DNA of 57,715 nt from JAKPUX01 sp964436305. Lineage in GTDB: Bacteria > Zhuqueibacterota > Zhuqueibacteria > Residuimicrobiales > Residuimicrobiaceae. The translations under genes and the position numbers were made by a program. The stretch lies in contig CAYTCI010000017.1 of NCBI GenBank assembly GCA_964436305.1, forward strand, positions 1 to 57,715. Reading direction: 5' to 3'. Below, one piece after another: positions 35,190-46,100 of this stretch (the first letter of the stretch is position 1; each line of letters opens with the position of its first letter). The notes beneath the pieces were generated by a model, which was not told where the DNA came from, did no database searches, and saw only the letters and a program-made list of their open reading frames with translations.

Positions 35190-38100
35190 CTACTTGATGA
35201 TCAGCATCCGGCCGGTGGAGTTACCGATGCCGGGCGCTTCGATATGATAGATATAGACGCCATAGGCGACGTCCATACGGTCCCGGGTGAGCATGTCCCA
35301 GGTCTCCGAGCCGTCGATCATATCGCTGCTGTGTTCGAGGGTCTGCACCAGGGTGCCGTCCACGGCAAAGATGCGGATGGTGCACTTCTGCGGCAGATGG
35401 ATGAACTGGATCGAGCGTGGACCGCGGCCGCTGGTGTAGGGGTTGGTCGGTTCCCAGGCGGCAGTGACCACATAGGGATTCGGCACCACGCGGATCTTGT
35501 CCAGATTCCGGGCGGCAAAATTCTGGTCGATCTTCTGGCCCTTGACGACGAACTGATAGCGAACATTGCCGGTGAAGGGAAAGTCGGGATAGACGTTCAA
35601 CGTATCGCCGGCTCCCAGCGGCCGGCCGTAGGTGTTCCACCAAACCGTATCCTCGGAGGCGTTGTTGAGGATATTGAAGGTGATCATCGTCGAATCGTTG
35701 GGCAGCTTTTCAAAGAAGACGATCCGGTCTTTGGCCGAGAACATCCCCTTCTTGATCTTTTTCGGGGTCAGGGTCTGGTCGACGAGGGCGAAAGGCAGCT
35801 CCTCCCCGGTCTGCTTGTCGAATACCCTGAAATTGGCATCCGAGGGCGGCAGCGGGATCGTTTTGTTGCTGGTGGCCAGCTCCACCTGGAGCAGATCCGA
35901 TTTTTTAACGATGTCATCATAAAAGACGACCATGTACTGGCGCGGATAATAGGTGCCGCCCTTGAAGCCGCTGAGGTTGAACAGGGTGAAGCGGATATTG
36001 TAGGCGGAGGTAAAGTTGATATTGCTGCTCCACTGCACGCCGTTGTAGATGCGCTCCTCGGGCTGGCTGATCATCCCCTCGGGGGGGTTATAGATGGAGA
36101 ATTCCATGCCATGCAGGATCTTGGTCAGGGTGCGCGGATCGCTGTCGGCATCATTATAGAGATTCTCGATCTCGACCCATTTCCCGGCGCTGTACTGTTC
36201 GTTGACGATCATGACCGTATCCTCCGGCTGGGTGGTGTCGGTCAGATTGCGCAGCACAAAGCCGGTTGTCAGGGTGGGCATCAGCTCGTCCTTGTCCGCC
36301 CCGTCGATGAGTCCGTCGTGATCGTTGTCATGGCGGTCCATCGATTTGTCGAGAAACTGCACCTCATAGCGGTCGCCATCGCGGATCTCATCCGGTTTGA
36401 CATAGCGGATGCCGACCGAGCCCGAGGTCTTGCCGGTGCCCATCTGCTTCGGCTGTTCGCTCAGCCCGGGGCCGACATAGCCGAGCGCGGGGGCTTGCGG
36501 CACGACGACCACGACATTTTCGCCGGTCGTGATGTCGCCCGAGGCATTGACCGAGACGTACATGTTGGTCTCGGAGGGGGCAATGTTCTTCTCGGCACTG
36601 CCGCGATCATAGGCGTTGACGGCATAGTAATAGCGCCGGCCGTTGACCACCGGAGAGTCGACGTAGACGTGCACCAGGCCCGTCTCGTTGCCAAGGTTGA
36701 ACTGCACGCCAGTGCCGAAGGTGTTCTGGAAAAAGCCGTAGACACTGTCGACCTTGTCGTATATAGCCAGCGGCTTGACATAGCGGGAGTAGCCATAGCC
36801 GTCGGTGATGGCGCCGGCGTCGGTGAAACCGGGGTCATTCGCACGATAGATCTTGTAGCCCTCGAAATCGTACTCATGCAGGTAGCGGTCGACACTCTCC
36901 TCAGCACGCGCATCCCAGTAGAGGGTGACCTTCTGATTGCCCGCCACTGCGCGGAGTTGGGGCTTCTCCGGTGCCACAGCGAAGTTATAGTTCGAGTTGT
37001 AGATCTTTTGGACGATGTCCTTGTTGCGGAGGATATCCTGCTGGTCATCGCCGTAGACCATGGCGACCGAGAAGGACTCTTCCTGACCCGGGACGAGCGG
37101 GAAATAGCCGCAGGAAAAGATGTAATCGGCATCAACATTTTCGAGGTGACCATCGAAATAGCCGGGGGCCGATTCATCCCACATCTGGGCGTCGTTGCTG
37201 TAGGTGATGTTGCCATACTCGTAAAAGACGAAACTGGTGAGGCCGATCTGGTCGGACTCGTCGACGTCGGTATGATCGACGTTGGGTTCGCCCGGCAAAT
37301 CGCCGATGCCGCCGGTGGGCAGGCCGTCGCCCTCGCCGGTATCGCCCGAACCACTCTTGCCGTCCATACCCAGGTCATCGGTCTTGGGATCCCAGTCACC
37401 GTCGTTATCGAGGCCGTCGGTGCGCATTTCATCGATGAGGAGATTGGTCAGCCCCTCGCCGGTGATAAAGTCCTTGGCCAGATAATCGCGGTTGTTGTAT
37501 TTGGCATCGCGGATGTAGAGGTAATAGGCCATGGAATCAGGGGCGACGGCGCCATCGGCTTCGTCGATAATGCCGTTCAGGTTGTCATCGACGCCGTTGC
37601 GCTCGATTTCGACCAGCGGAGCATTGGGTTTCTTCCAAAAGGTAGTGCCGTTGAAGCGGAAGTGGACGCCGTCAGCGGGCATGGTCGTGACGGTACGGGT
37701 ATATTCATCGCTGCTGTAATCGATGAGGACGATCGGGTCCCCAATGGCGTAGCTCTTCAAAAAGTCGTCGGTCGTGATCAGGTGACCGCCGCCGTTGATG
37801 CCATCACCGTCGTTGTCGATGCCATCCCGGTAGTTGCCCGGGCTCTCGAGAAAGGCAAAACCGACCCAGGGCACGGGGCTGTAACCGGCGGTGCCGATAT
37901 TGTCCCAGTCATAATTGACGGTCAGATCCAGCTCACGGTAAAAGGTGGCACAGTCGTCGTCATAATCGGTATTATTGCTGATGGTGGCGCCGATTGAGGC
38001 CCCGACATTCAGGCCAAAGATGGTCTTGGCATGATGCAGCTCGCCGATGTTCTTGATCTGATAGATCCAGAAGATGCAATCCTGCGCGTCGGGATTGGAC

Positions 38101-38798
38101 CACTGCATGCCGCGGACGTTCTGGCGCAGGCCGATGCCGCCACGCTGGGTTTCCGAGGCGATGGGACGCGGCAGGCGCAAGCCATCGACCTTTTTCTTGA
38201 AGCCCCAGTCATCCATGGAGTAAAAGCTCTCCTCATCGGCGTTCTTCTGGTCCTTGCCGAAATAGCCGTTCCAGTGGCCGCCCCAGCCGGGATTGACGGC
38301 ATCATCGAGCTTGTCCGGCCAGGTGGAGGGCCAGGTGTAGGCCTGGTGGCTCATGGCCACGGCGTGGTAGGGATCCTCCTCCTTGTGGGCGAGATCATAA
38401 TAGCCCGGCAGCGGTTCGAATCCCAAAAAGACGCCGAGAGAGTCGTGTGAAAAGATATTGGGGTCCCAGCCCTGACAGAAGACACAGGGGGTGATCTTGG
38501 TAAAAGTGGAATCCCCGAGAGAGTCCAGACCGGCATAGGTTTGCAGCTCGGAACTGACATACATCGAGGCATTCCCCATCTGGATATGACCGGAGTTGAT
38601 CGGCCATTCGCCGGCATAGATCAGGCTGTTGTCACCCTTGAGGCCGCCGACCATGCCGTGGTTGTAAAAGGTGACCCGGATCAGGTTGCCCGCGTGCACG
38701 TTGCGGGCGCGATTCTGATAGCTGCCGTGAATCGTCTGCGCCCCCGCTTGCGCCAGGAGAGCGAGCAGTATCAGGATGACTGCAGAACGCAATTTCAT
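35190..38798 (-). CDS. Large surface protein of a TonB-receptor/PorV module, function unknown
   Basis: 1202 aa from ATG 38798 (AAGGAG site). Signal peptide 1-20. No named catalytic domain is recognisable. It has several Asp/Asn-rich calcium-type loops (DGIDNDGDGING, GVDDNLNGIIDE, DGLDNDGDWDPKTDD), FN3-like segments and one WDPN/CQGW cysteine motif near residues 110-120. The last about 100 residues form a FlgD-like sorting domain (VVPNPYVVTA ... GVYIYHIEAP ... GRMLIIK). It is adjacent to the PorV-like gene and TonB receptor. Similar gene trios occur in non-Bacteroidota FCB genomes, so it may take the place of SusD as the surface-exposed partner of the receptor. That role is inference. Confidence 0.75.
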   Translation of the reverse strand: MKLRSAVILILLALLAQAGAQTIHGSYQNRARNVHAGNLIRVTFYNHGMVGGLKGDNSLIYAGEWPINSGHIQMGNASMYVSSELQTYAGLDSLGDSTFTKITPCVFCQGWDPNIFSHDSLGVFLGFEPLPGYYDLAHKEEDPYHAVAMSHQAYTWPSTWPDKLDDAVNPGWGGHWNGYFGKDQKNADEESFYSMDDWGFKKKVDGLRLPRPIASETQRGGIGLRQNVRGMQWSNPDAQDCIFWIYQIKNIGELHHAKTIFGLNVGASIGATISNNTDYDDDCATFYRELDLTVNYDWDNIGTAGYSPVPWVGFAFLESPGNYRDGIDNDGDGINGGGHLITTDDFLKSYAIGDPIVLIDYSSDEYTRTVTTMPADGVHFRFNGTTFWKKPNAPLVEIERNGVDDNLNGIIDEADGAVAPDSMAYYLYIRDAKYNNRDYLAKDFITGEGLTNLLIDEMRTDGLDNDGDWDPKTDDLGMDGKSGSGDTGEGDGLPTGGIGDLPGEPNVDHTDVDESDQIGLTSFVFYEYGNITYSNDAQMWDESAPGYFDGHLENVDADYIFSCGYFPLVPGQEESFSVAMVYGDDQQDILRNKDIVQKIYNSNYNFAVAPEKPQLRAVAGNQKVTLYWDARAEESVDRYLHEYDFEGYKIYRANDPGFTDAGAITDGYGYSRYVKPLAIYDKVDSVYGFFQNTFGTGVQFNLGNETGLVHVYVDSPVVNGRRYYYAVNAYDRGSAEKNIAPSETNMYVSVNASGDITTGENVVVVVPQAPALGYVGPGLSEQPKQMGTGKTSGSVGIRYVKPDEIRDGDRYEVQFLDKSMDRHDNDHDGLIDGADKDELMPTLTTGFVLRNLTDTTQPEDTVMIVNEQYSAGKWVEIENLYNDADSDPRTLTKILHGMEFSIYNPPEGMISQPEERIYNGVQWSSNINFTSAYNIRFTLFNLSGFKGGTYYPRQYMVVFYDDIVKKSDLLQVELATSNKTIPLPPSDANFRVFDKQTGEELPFALVDQTLTPKKIKKGMFSAKDRIVFFEKLPNDSTMITFNILNNASEDTVWWNTYGRPLGAGDTLNVYPDFPFTGNVRYQFVVKGQKIDQNFAARNLDKIRVVPNPYVVTAAWEPTNPYTSGRGPRSIQFIHLPQKCTIRIFAVDGTLVQTLEHSSDMIDGSETWDMLTRDRMDVAYGVYIYHIEAPGIGNSTGRMLIIK

Positions 38799-38820
38799 AG
38801 AGCTTCTCCTTCCGCGCTGC

Positions 38821-39897
38821 TTACAGCGATAAAATGAGCGAGAATTTATTCTGCCGGTCGAGAATGCCATAGTCGATCATGGCATAATCCAGCAGAAGAT
38901 CCGTATTGAGCGCCCGGGCATGGAGCCCCATGCCGAAGGTCAGGCCGCCCTCGCTCTCCTTGAGGAAGAGTTGGCGGTAACCGCTGCGCAGCGAGAGGAA
39001 TTTTTTAAAGGTATACTCCGCCCCGATATTGAGGTATTCGCGGTTGTCGCTGGGATGAATGGCATCGACAGCGACGATCAGATCGTGCTGCTTGAGTCCG
39101 AAGAAATCGGCAGCCAGGTTAGCGGAGAGGCCGACGCGGAAGAGGATCGGCAGCGGGAACTCATCGGTGGAGAGCTGGGCGTTGATGCTGCCGTTGTTGC
39201 CATTGCTGGTTTCGTCGATGTCATGCTGCACCAGCATGTCGCGACCCTGCATGCGCAGATCCCCGCCGAAATTGGAGATCGACATGCCGATCTTGAGGTT
39301 CTTGAAAAAGGTGCGGTATTGCACACCGACATCCAGAGCGAACCCGCTGGCGTCGTCGTGCCAGATCGACTCGTGGACGAGTTTGCCGGTGCCGCCGATG
39401 GAAAAACGGTCGGTCAGGCTGCGGGCGTAGCTGATTCCCGCCGCGAACGAGCTGGCCGATACCATTTCGCCGTTGCCATCGGGGTAAGCAATGGTGGTGC
39501 GTTCGATGTCGGGCATGCCGAGATAGGAGAAGAAGACGCCGAAGGTGCCGAGATTGCGCATCGGCACGGCCAGACCGGCGTATTCGAACTTCATATCGGC
39601 GAGGTAATCATAATGATTGAGTAAAATTTGCATGCGGTCGACCTTGGCCAGTCCGGCGGGATTCCAGAACATGGCGGTGATGTCTTCCGCCTGGGTGGAA
39701 TGGGCTTCGCCCATACCCAGGGCACGCGCCCCGACGCCGATCTTCAAAAAGGCCGCGGAACTGGTGCCGACGCCGCTGATCTTTTGCGCCAGCAGCGGCG
39801 AAACCGGCGCCATCAGGAGCGCGAGGAGAGCGGCCATGACAACCGCCCTGCCGGCCTGACTCCGGCGCCGCATCCGATCTTTTATCTTGTCGATCAT
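38821..39897 (-). CDS. PorV/PorQ-family outer-membrane beta-barrel protein
   Basis: 358 aa. The start at 39897 is preferred because ATG 39909 lies within its GAGGAG site. Signal peptide to about residue 38. The mature N-terminus has the family hallmark FLKIGVGARALGMGEAHSTQAEDITAMFWNPAGL, shared by PorV/UPF0164 FadL-like barrels, and the C-terminus ends in a barrel strand (NKFSLILSL). PorV shuttles type IX secretion substrates in Bacteroidota. Here its place between the TonB receptor and a 1202-residue surface protein that itself carries a sorting domain suggests a locus-specific copy serving that protein. Spacing is 22 bp downstream and 17 bp upstream. Confidence 0.9.
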   Translation of the reverse strand: MIDKIKDRMRRRSQAGRAVVMAALLALLMAPVSPLLAQKISGVGTSSAAFLKIGVGARALGMGEAHSTQAEDITAMFWNPAGLAKVDRMQILLNHYDYLADMKFEYAGLAVPMRNLGTFGVFFSYLGMPDIERTTIAYPDGNGEMVSASSFAAGISYARSLTDRFSIGGTGKLVHESIWHDDASGFALDVGVQYRTFFKNLKIGMSISNFGGDLRMQGRDMLVQHDIDETSNGNNGSINAQLSTDEFPLPILFRVGLSANLAADFFGLKQHDLIVAVDAIHPSDNREYLNIGAEYTFKKFLSLRSGYRQLFLKESEGGLTFGMGLHARALNTDLLLDYAMIDYGILDRQNKFSLILSL

Positions 39898-39914
39898 AAT
39901 ACTCCTCATTTGAC

Positions 39915-42911
39915 TTACTTGCTGAGTCGCAATCCCAGTTGAATGAACCGCGGCGAAGAATAGTTGCCCGGACGGGTGAAATATTCGGCCACCCTGGAAA
40001 TCTCCACATCAGGGGTGCCAACCCGGTCCACCTGATTGATGCCCTGCAAGGTATAATCCGGCCGGCCGGTATCGGAGTAGATGCCATTGGCATTGCGGGT
40101 ATCGAGCAGATTGGTGACGTTGCAGAAGAGCTGCGCACGGAAGGTGCCCAGGGTGACAGTGCGGCCGACACGCAGGTCGAGATTATAGGTCAGCGGCTTG
40201 CGCTCGCTGTTCTCACGCAGGCCGGTGAAGGTGCCGGAGCCCGAAACCTCGCCGCGGGCGAAAGAGGGCGTATAGGGCAGCCCGGAATTGATGGTACTGA
40301 CGAGACTGGCCGACCAGCCGCGGTCGGACCAGCTGAGGACGGTGTTGAGGGCCTGGCGCTGGTCCCAGTTGAGGTTGATCATCTGGATGCGCGGCGCCAC
40401 CTGGGCCAGGGCGTCATAGTACGCGTCCTGGGGATTGGAGGAGGTGCCCTTGGCGGTCATGTAGGTATAGTCGACGCTGAGAGCGAGCTTGCTCAGGCGA
40501 TAGCTTCCGGAGAGCGTCACGCCCTTGGCGGCGGCATGATCCTTGTTGACATAGTTGTAGTAGGTCATCCCCTGATAGGTATCGATCGGCTCCCCGGTGC
40601 CCAGCCAGTCGCGGATATCCCGGTAGAAACCGGTGAGATGGAGGTAGAGATTGTCCGAGAGCTGCTGCTGCAGACCAAGCTCGTACATCACGGTGCGCTC
40701 CGCATTAAGGTCGGCGTTGCCGACCAGATTGCTGGCGCCCGCACCGGTGATCCAGAAATTGGGATTGTCATAGAGGTAACTCATCTGCGGGTTCTGGAAG
40801 AACCACCCGTAGCTGAAGTGGATCACTCCCTTTTCGGTGATCGGGAACGAGAGGCCGAAACGGGGGGAGAGCTGTGACTTGGCGCTGGCTTTTTTCCACC
40901 AGAATTTCTCGCGCTCCGCAACCGTGTATTGGACCAGCTCGCTGTCGGGGGTACTCGGCGTATAATTGCGGTAGATGTGATCCATCTTGAAGGGGGAGTA
41001 GATCTGCGGATCCATGGGATCGGCGAGGATGCGTCCATCCGGATCGAAATAGTCGTAGCGCAAGCCGATGTTGATGATCAGTTCGTTGAACTCGATCTTG
41101 TCCTGGATATAGGCCGAGAGCTCGCGCGGCTTCGCGCCATACTTGACATGGTAGGGCGAGGTCTCATCCGGCACGATCGGCCGGAAGGTGACGTCGGAGA
41201 ACTGCAACTGATACCAGTCATTGCGCAGGTCATTGAGCGTAGTCGCCGCCCCCATCTTGACAAGGTGGCGTTTGTTGAGCTGGCTGGTCAGATCGAGGCT
41301 GAAATTGTAGTAAGAAACATCGTTCTTGCCGATATCGGTCGAGTTGCCAAAATAGGTGAAATCGTTGGTGCGGGTGATGACCGAGATGTTATCCTCTGCA
41401 CTACGTCCGTAGACATACTGTTCGATCATCGCCGATTCGGTCGGCATGTAGCGATAGTCGTAGGGGTCTTCATAGAGAAAATTCTTGTGGTGCTTGCTGT
41501 AATAGTTGGCCTTGAAATCGAGAAAGGTGCTCTTGGAGGCGATATACTTGGCCGAAAAAATGTGCGTCTGACTGCGGGTATTGTAGTATTTGCCGGCATC
41601 CGGCACATACTTGTAGTTCCAGCCCACACCATAGCTGCGGTCGTAATTGTAGTAGAGGCCATAGGAGAGTTTGAGTTTGCTCGAGGCATCGAGGAAAAAT
41701 TTGGCCTGTGAAGAGTAGCCCTTGTACCAGCCGAGCGGCACCATCGCGTTGTCCGCCCTGGCAAAGGTATGTACGGTGTCGCCGGCCGGGGAGCGGAACC
41801 CCCACGGCATGAAATAGCGCACACCCTGGGTAAAGCTTGGGCTGTTCTGGTAGCGTCCCGAGACGAAATAGGTCAGCCGCTTCCCGGTCAGGGGGATGGG
41901 ACCGGAGACATTGACCTGGAAATCAGTGTTCGTGGTCGGGTCATAACGGCTGAGATAGGCCTTTTTGGTCAGCCAGGGTTTGGTCGCCTGGGCGGATGAG
42001 GAGAAGGGATTGACCTTGCCAAAATCGTAGATGATAAAATTGCCGCCGCGGGTGAGGGCGCGCGCAGCAGCGTTGGCCCAGGCTGGATTGTTCATGACAT
42101 AATAGGTGTTGTCATCGAAGCTGAGATGATCGCCGAAGTAGCCGGTGGCATTGATGTGAAACTGGTCGCTGCCCTGTTTGGTGACGATATTGACCACGCC
42201 GGAGAGGGCCTGACCGTACTCGGCGTTGAAGGTGCCGGTGATGGTCTTGAGCTCCTGGATCGCCTGATCGTCGATGCTGATGCCCGCCGAACGGCTGAGC
42301 GGATCGACCACCTTGACGCCGTCAACCATATAGGTGATCTCGCTGGTTCGGCCGCCGCGGATGTGGAGGTTGCCGCTATCGTCGGTGACCACACCGGCCT
42401 GGAGGTTGACCAGCTCGGCGACACTGCGCACCGGCAGCTGGTCGATCTTGTCGGCGCCAAAGGAGACCTGGCTGGAAGTCAAATCCTTCTGCACCTGAAC
42501 CCGGTCGGCCACAATGTCGATCGACTCACCACTCTCCAGCACCGTGGTCGAGAGGCGGCAGTCCACCTTGGTGGTAAGATCGACGCTGACGGTGACCTGC
42601 GTCCGGTTGACCGCCTGATAGCCGATGTAGACGAACTTGACGGTGTAGATCCCCGGCTTGATGTTGATGATGTAATACTCGCCGTTGGGATCGGTCACCG
42701 CCCCCTGGATTGCGGAGCCGCTGAGGGCGATGGTGCGGCCGGATTCGAGGCGCTCGATGATCATCACATTGGCACCAATGAGGGGCTGTCCGGTCGCGGC
42801 ATCGGTCACCCGGCCGGCGATCTTGCCGGTCTCTCCCGCCAGCGCGGGCGATGCCAGATAGGCAGCGCAAAGGGAGAGAACGAGCAAGAGGATGGTAAAA
42901 CGTTGCACCAT
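39915..42911 (-). CDS. TonB-dependent receptor with carboxypeptidase-regulatory N-terminal domain
   Basis: 998 aa from ATG 42911 (GGAGG 5 nt upstream). Signal peptide 1-25; carboxypeptidase-regulatory-like domain about 27-115 (GRVTDAATGQPLIGANVMI); plug domain about 120-230 (VAELVNLQAGVV, IRGGRTSEITYMVDGV, LSGVVNIVTKQGSDQFH); then a beta-barrel that ends in a terminal strand FIQLGLRLSK. It is SusC-like in layout and should import manno-oligosaccharides with TonB energy. No SusD gene follows; a PorV-like gene does, 17 bp downstream. It lies 204 bp from the CBM protein gene, beyond a hairpin, so it probably has its own promoter. Confidence 0.93.
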   Translation of the reverse strand: MVQRFTILLLVLSLCAAYLASPALAGETGKIAGRVTDAATGQPLIGANVMIIERLESGRTIALSGSAIQGAVTDPNGEYYIINIKPGIYTVKFVYIGYQAVNRTQVTVSVDLTTKVDCRLSTTVLESGESIDIVADRVQVQKDLTSSQVSFGADKIDQLPVRSVAELVNLQAGVVTDDSGNLHIRGGRTSEITYMVDGVKVVDPLSRSAGISIDDQAIQELKTITGTFNAEYGQALSGVVNIVTKQGSDQFHINATGYFGDHLSFDDNTYYVMNNPAWANAAARALTRGGNFIIYDFGKVNPFSSSAQATKPWLTKKAYLSRYDPTTNTDFQVNVSGPIPLTGKRLTYFVSGRYQNSPSFTQGVRYFMPWGFRSPAGDTVHTFARADNAMVPLGWYKGYSSQAKFFLDASSKLKLSYGLYYNYDRSYGVGWNYKYVPDAGKYYNTRSQTHIFSAKYIASKSTFLDFKANYYSKHHKNFLYEDPYDYRYMPTESAMIEQYVYGRSAEDNISVITRTNDFTYFGNSTDIGKNDVSYYNFSLDLTSQLNKRHLVKMGAATTLNDLRNDWYQLQFSDVTFRPIVPDETSPYHVKYGAKPRELSAYIQDKIEFNELIINIGLRYDYFDPDGRILADPMDPQIYSPFKMDHIYRNYTPSTPDSELVQYTVAEREKFWWKKASAKSQLSPRFGLSFPITEKGVIHFSYGWFFQNPQMSYLYDNPNFWITGAGASNLVGNADLNAERTVMYELGLQQQLSDNLYLHLTGFYRDIRDWLGTGEPIDTYQGMTYYNYVNKDHAAAKGVTLSGSYRLSKLALSVDYTYMTAKGTSSNPQDAYYDALAQVAPRIQMINLNWDQRQALNTVLSWSDRGWSASLVSTINSGLPYTPSFARGEVSGSGTFTGLRENSERKPLTYNLDLRVGRTVTLGTFRAQLFCNVTNLLDTRNANGIYSDTGRPDYTLQGINQVDRVGTPDVEISRVAEYFTRPGNYSSPRFIQLGLRLSK

Positions 42912-43075
42912 AATACCTCCAGCTTGTTGTTGCATGATACGGTTGGCATGCGGATCGCGAATCGTGAAATCTGCCCGAAAACAGCGCCACCGTAGTGGGC
43001 CGCGCTGTCTTCAGGCAGCGCCCAGCTTCGCAGCAAGCTGCCGTAATCCAGGGGTAAAAGAGCACTGCAAAAGGG

Positions 43076-43104
43076 AATGGGGCGGCCCGATCGGCCGCCC
43101 CATT
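43076..43104. terminator. 12-bp GC hairpin after the CBM surface protein gene
   Basis: AATGGGGCGGCC (43076-43087) and GGCCGCCCCATT (43093-43104) form a perfect 12-bp stem with a 5-nt loop, starting 11 bp past the stop at 43116. On the minus strand it is followed by CCCTTTTGC, a short T-tract. It is probably a partial terminator separating the abundant surface protein from the receptor operon. Confidence 0.7.
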
Positions 43105-43115
43105 GCCAGGTCCAA

Positions 43116-46100
43116 CTATTTGAGCAGGGTCATCTTGAGAATGTGCGAATACTCGGGGGTGACCATGCGGCAGAAATAGACACCGCTGCTGACCGCCTGG
43201 CCGGCATGGTTCTGGCCGTTCCAGGTGATGGTGTGGGAACCGGCGGCCATCTGGCCATCGACCAGCGTCGTCACTTCCTTGCCGAGCAGATCATAGACCG
43301 CAATCCGGACCTGCGAGCTCTTCGCCACCTGATAGGAGATGGTGGTGACGGGGTTGAAGGGGTTCGGATAGTTGTTCTTCAGCTCGAACACCAGCGGCTG
43401 CACCGGTTCGGTCTCGACCGCCGTCGGGCCGCCCATGACCTGGAGGAAGCCAAAGGTCGCGGGACGCATCCAGTCATTGGAATTGCCCTGGTTGCCCCAG
43501 CCGGTCCAGAGGGTACGTTCGGTATCGCCCTTGGAGGGATCAAGATCGGTGCCGTCAATGCGCAGCGGCATCATCATGCCGTCGACCACTTTCAGGTCGC
43601 CGCCCTTGGCGAGCGAGTCCAGCGCGATACGGACCTCGATGATGTAGCCATCGCCGGTGAATTTCTGGTAGACGGTCCGCTCGACACCCGGGAACTCATA
43701 GTCAGCGGAACCGCTCTTCTGGGTGGTTCCCCAGGCGGTAAAACCGATGCGCCAGTCGCCGGTGCCGGCCAGATCCACATCCTTGTACTTGTGGGGCGGT
43801 TCGAGCAGGGCATTGTAGAAGCCCATGTAGAATTCCAGGGCATCGCCCATCCACGCCTGGCTGCCGGAAACCACCGGCTCGCTGCCGTTGGCATTGAGGT
43901 CGTCGTCGGTGACGTCGGCGGAGATGTAGAGATAGTTGTCATCGATGACAAAGGTGGCGTTCCAGCTCATATCCGTGGAGGTCGGGGTCCAGCCCGTGGT
44001 ATCAGAGCCGTTGTGACGCTCGGCCTTGAGCCCGTACTGCTTATAGTCGGTGAATTCGTTGTCGAGGCCGTCCAGCGAGAACTTGCTGGCGAAATCAGCG
44101 ACGTAATAGGCCTTTGCGGTGACGCTGGTATTGCAGGTCAGCGGACCGGTGACCGACTTGTCGGTGAGTTCCATTTCGGTTCCATCGGCTGCGACCGCGG
44201 CGACGGCGAAATAATAGGTCACCGGCTCGCTGGTCTTGGACCACGGGCGATAGGCATAGTACTGGGTCGAGTGCGGGATCGCATCGCCGACCAGTACGAC
44301 ACCCGGAGCGGCGGTGTTGGTGATCGGCGAGGTGCTCATGTAGACATTGTAGGTCTCGGTGCCGATCTCATTGTCCACCCACTCCACGTTGAAATAATTG
44401 TAGGTCACACCGGGGCCGCTGAAGGTGCCGATGGCGCCGGTGATGGCCGGCGAAACCACCGTGCCCTCAGGGGCCTTGATGCCAACGAGGGTAAAGTTGT
44501 CAAAATAGATCGTTCCCGCCCAGTCGTTGTCGATATTGTAATAGATCTGGCAGCCGACCGTAAGGACGGAGGTGGGATCGATTTCGCCGGAGGCGACACG
44601 TTCCAGCACGTCGTAGGTCATGGTGTTCCACATGCCCGGCTTGAAGGTGCTGTCGTTGAGGAAGAAGGATTTCTCCGTCCAGGTCCACTTGGCGTGATCC
44701 ATCGCGAAGATCGAGATCTGGGCGCCGAGCGGAGCGTCGGCGGGAACCCAGACATCCATGGTGATCGCGGTGGCGCCGGTGTCGCTCTTGCTGGCCCAGC
44801 CGAGATTGATGTTGGTATTGTCGAAAGAGCCCTTCTTGCTGCCGGCAAGGGCCTTGCTAAAGTCCCAGTTGGTCGCCAGCACACCAGCCGTGCGGCCGGA
44901 GGGGTCGGCACTCTGGGCGATGCTCACCAGGCCGGCGCCCCAGCCGTTATTGGCGAAACCCTGCAGGCCGCCTGAGGCCTTGTCCCAGCTGCCGACGACC
45001 CACTTGTCGCCCACTTCGAGGGTATGGAGGGCATAGTCATCCATCAGGACCTTGCCCTTCCAGGTTTGGCCGGCGCCGAAGTAGATCTCGATGCCGCCCT
45101 TGACCTTCAGCCAGGGCTGAAAGGCGGGCCAGGTTTCCATGGCATTCTTGACGGGGTAGTAGATGGTGTTCCACTGTCCGGCCTTGAAATGTTCGCCTTC
45201 GCCGGCGATGGAGAATTTGTAATCGGTCCACTGCCAGGAACCTTCGGCGACCTGCATCCAGGGCTTCACTACGGCATTGGTCGGAAAATCGGCCGGGATG
45301 TAGACGCGGAACGTGGCGAAATAGGCGCCTTCGGCCAGGGCGGAGGTCCAGAGGAAGTCGACCGGATCGGTGCCGATGGCGGCTTTGGTGTCGCCCTTGG
45401 AGGCATCGCAATCGAGGACGAAGACCTCATTGGTGGCGTCATTGGGATCGAATTCGATCGAGACGCCGGTCAGGGCGTCGCCCCAGTATTTGCCGAAATT
45501 GGCCTGGCTGGTTCTGAAATCAGCAACGACGACGGGTTCGACACCCTCGATGGCAAAGTTATCGAAGAGGACGTCGCCGCTCCAGGTCGGGCTCGAGCTC
45601 TTGTCGCTCGGGAAGTAGACCTCGATGCCGCCCTTGATCTTGAGCCAGGGCTGGAAATTGGCATAGGCTTCCATCATGCCGAGGACCGGGTAGTGCAGGG
45701 TGACCCACTGACCGGCTTTGCAGTGCATGCCTTCGCCGGCGACGGACCACTTGTAATCGGTCCACTGCCAGGAGCCTTCGGCGATCTGGGCCCAGAGTTT
45801 GACCTGGGCGGAATCGGGGAAATCGGTGGGAAGATAGACGTCGATGGTGAAGAATTTGGCGCCTTGCTGCAGGGCCGAGGTCCAGCCGAGCGGGAGGGGA
45901 TCGACGCCGATCGCGGCTTTGCCGTCGCCGGTCGCAGCCGTGCAGGCGAGTTGGAGGACGCCGGCCGAACGGCCGGTAGGATCGGCCACGCGGCTCAAGG
46001 AAGTGCCGGCATTGCCCCACCAGATGCCCCAATTCTGCGTGCCGGTGCTGGTGCTCTCAAAGTCGAACTGGACCTGAGAGAACGCCAGGCTGCCGAGCAG

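Noticed and set aside
35157..37997. 946-codon plus-strand open frame opposite the 1202-residue protein
   Set aside because: It is a GC-driven shadow: low-complexity Val/Ile/Asp/Gly composition, no ribosome-binding site, no domain. The minus-strand frame has a signal peptide, sorting domain and operon context.
35190..38798. SusD homologue hidden in the 1202-residue protein
   Set aside because: It is twice the length of SusD, has no lipobox or TPR-like helical pattern, and is rich in beta segments and Asp-rich loops.
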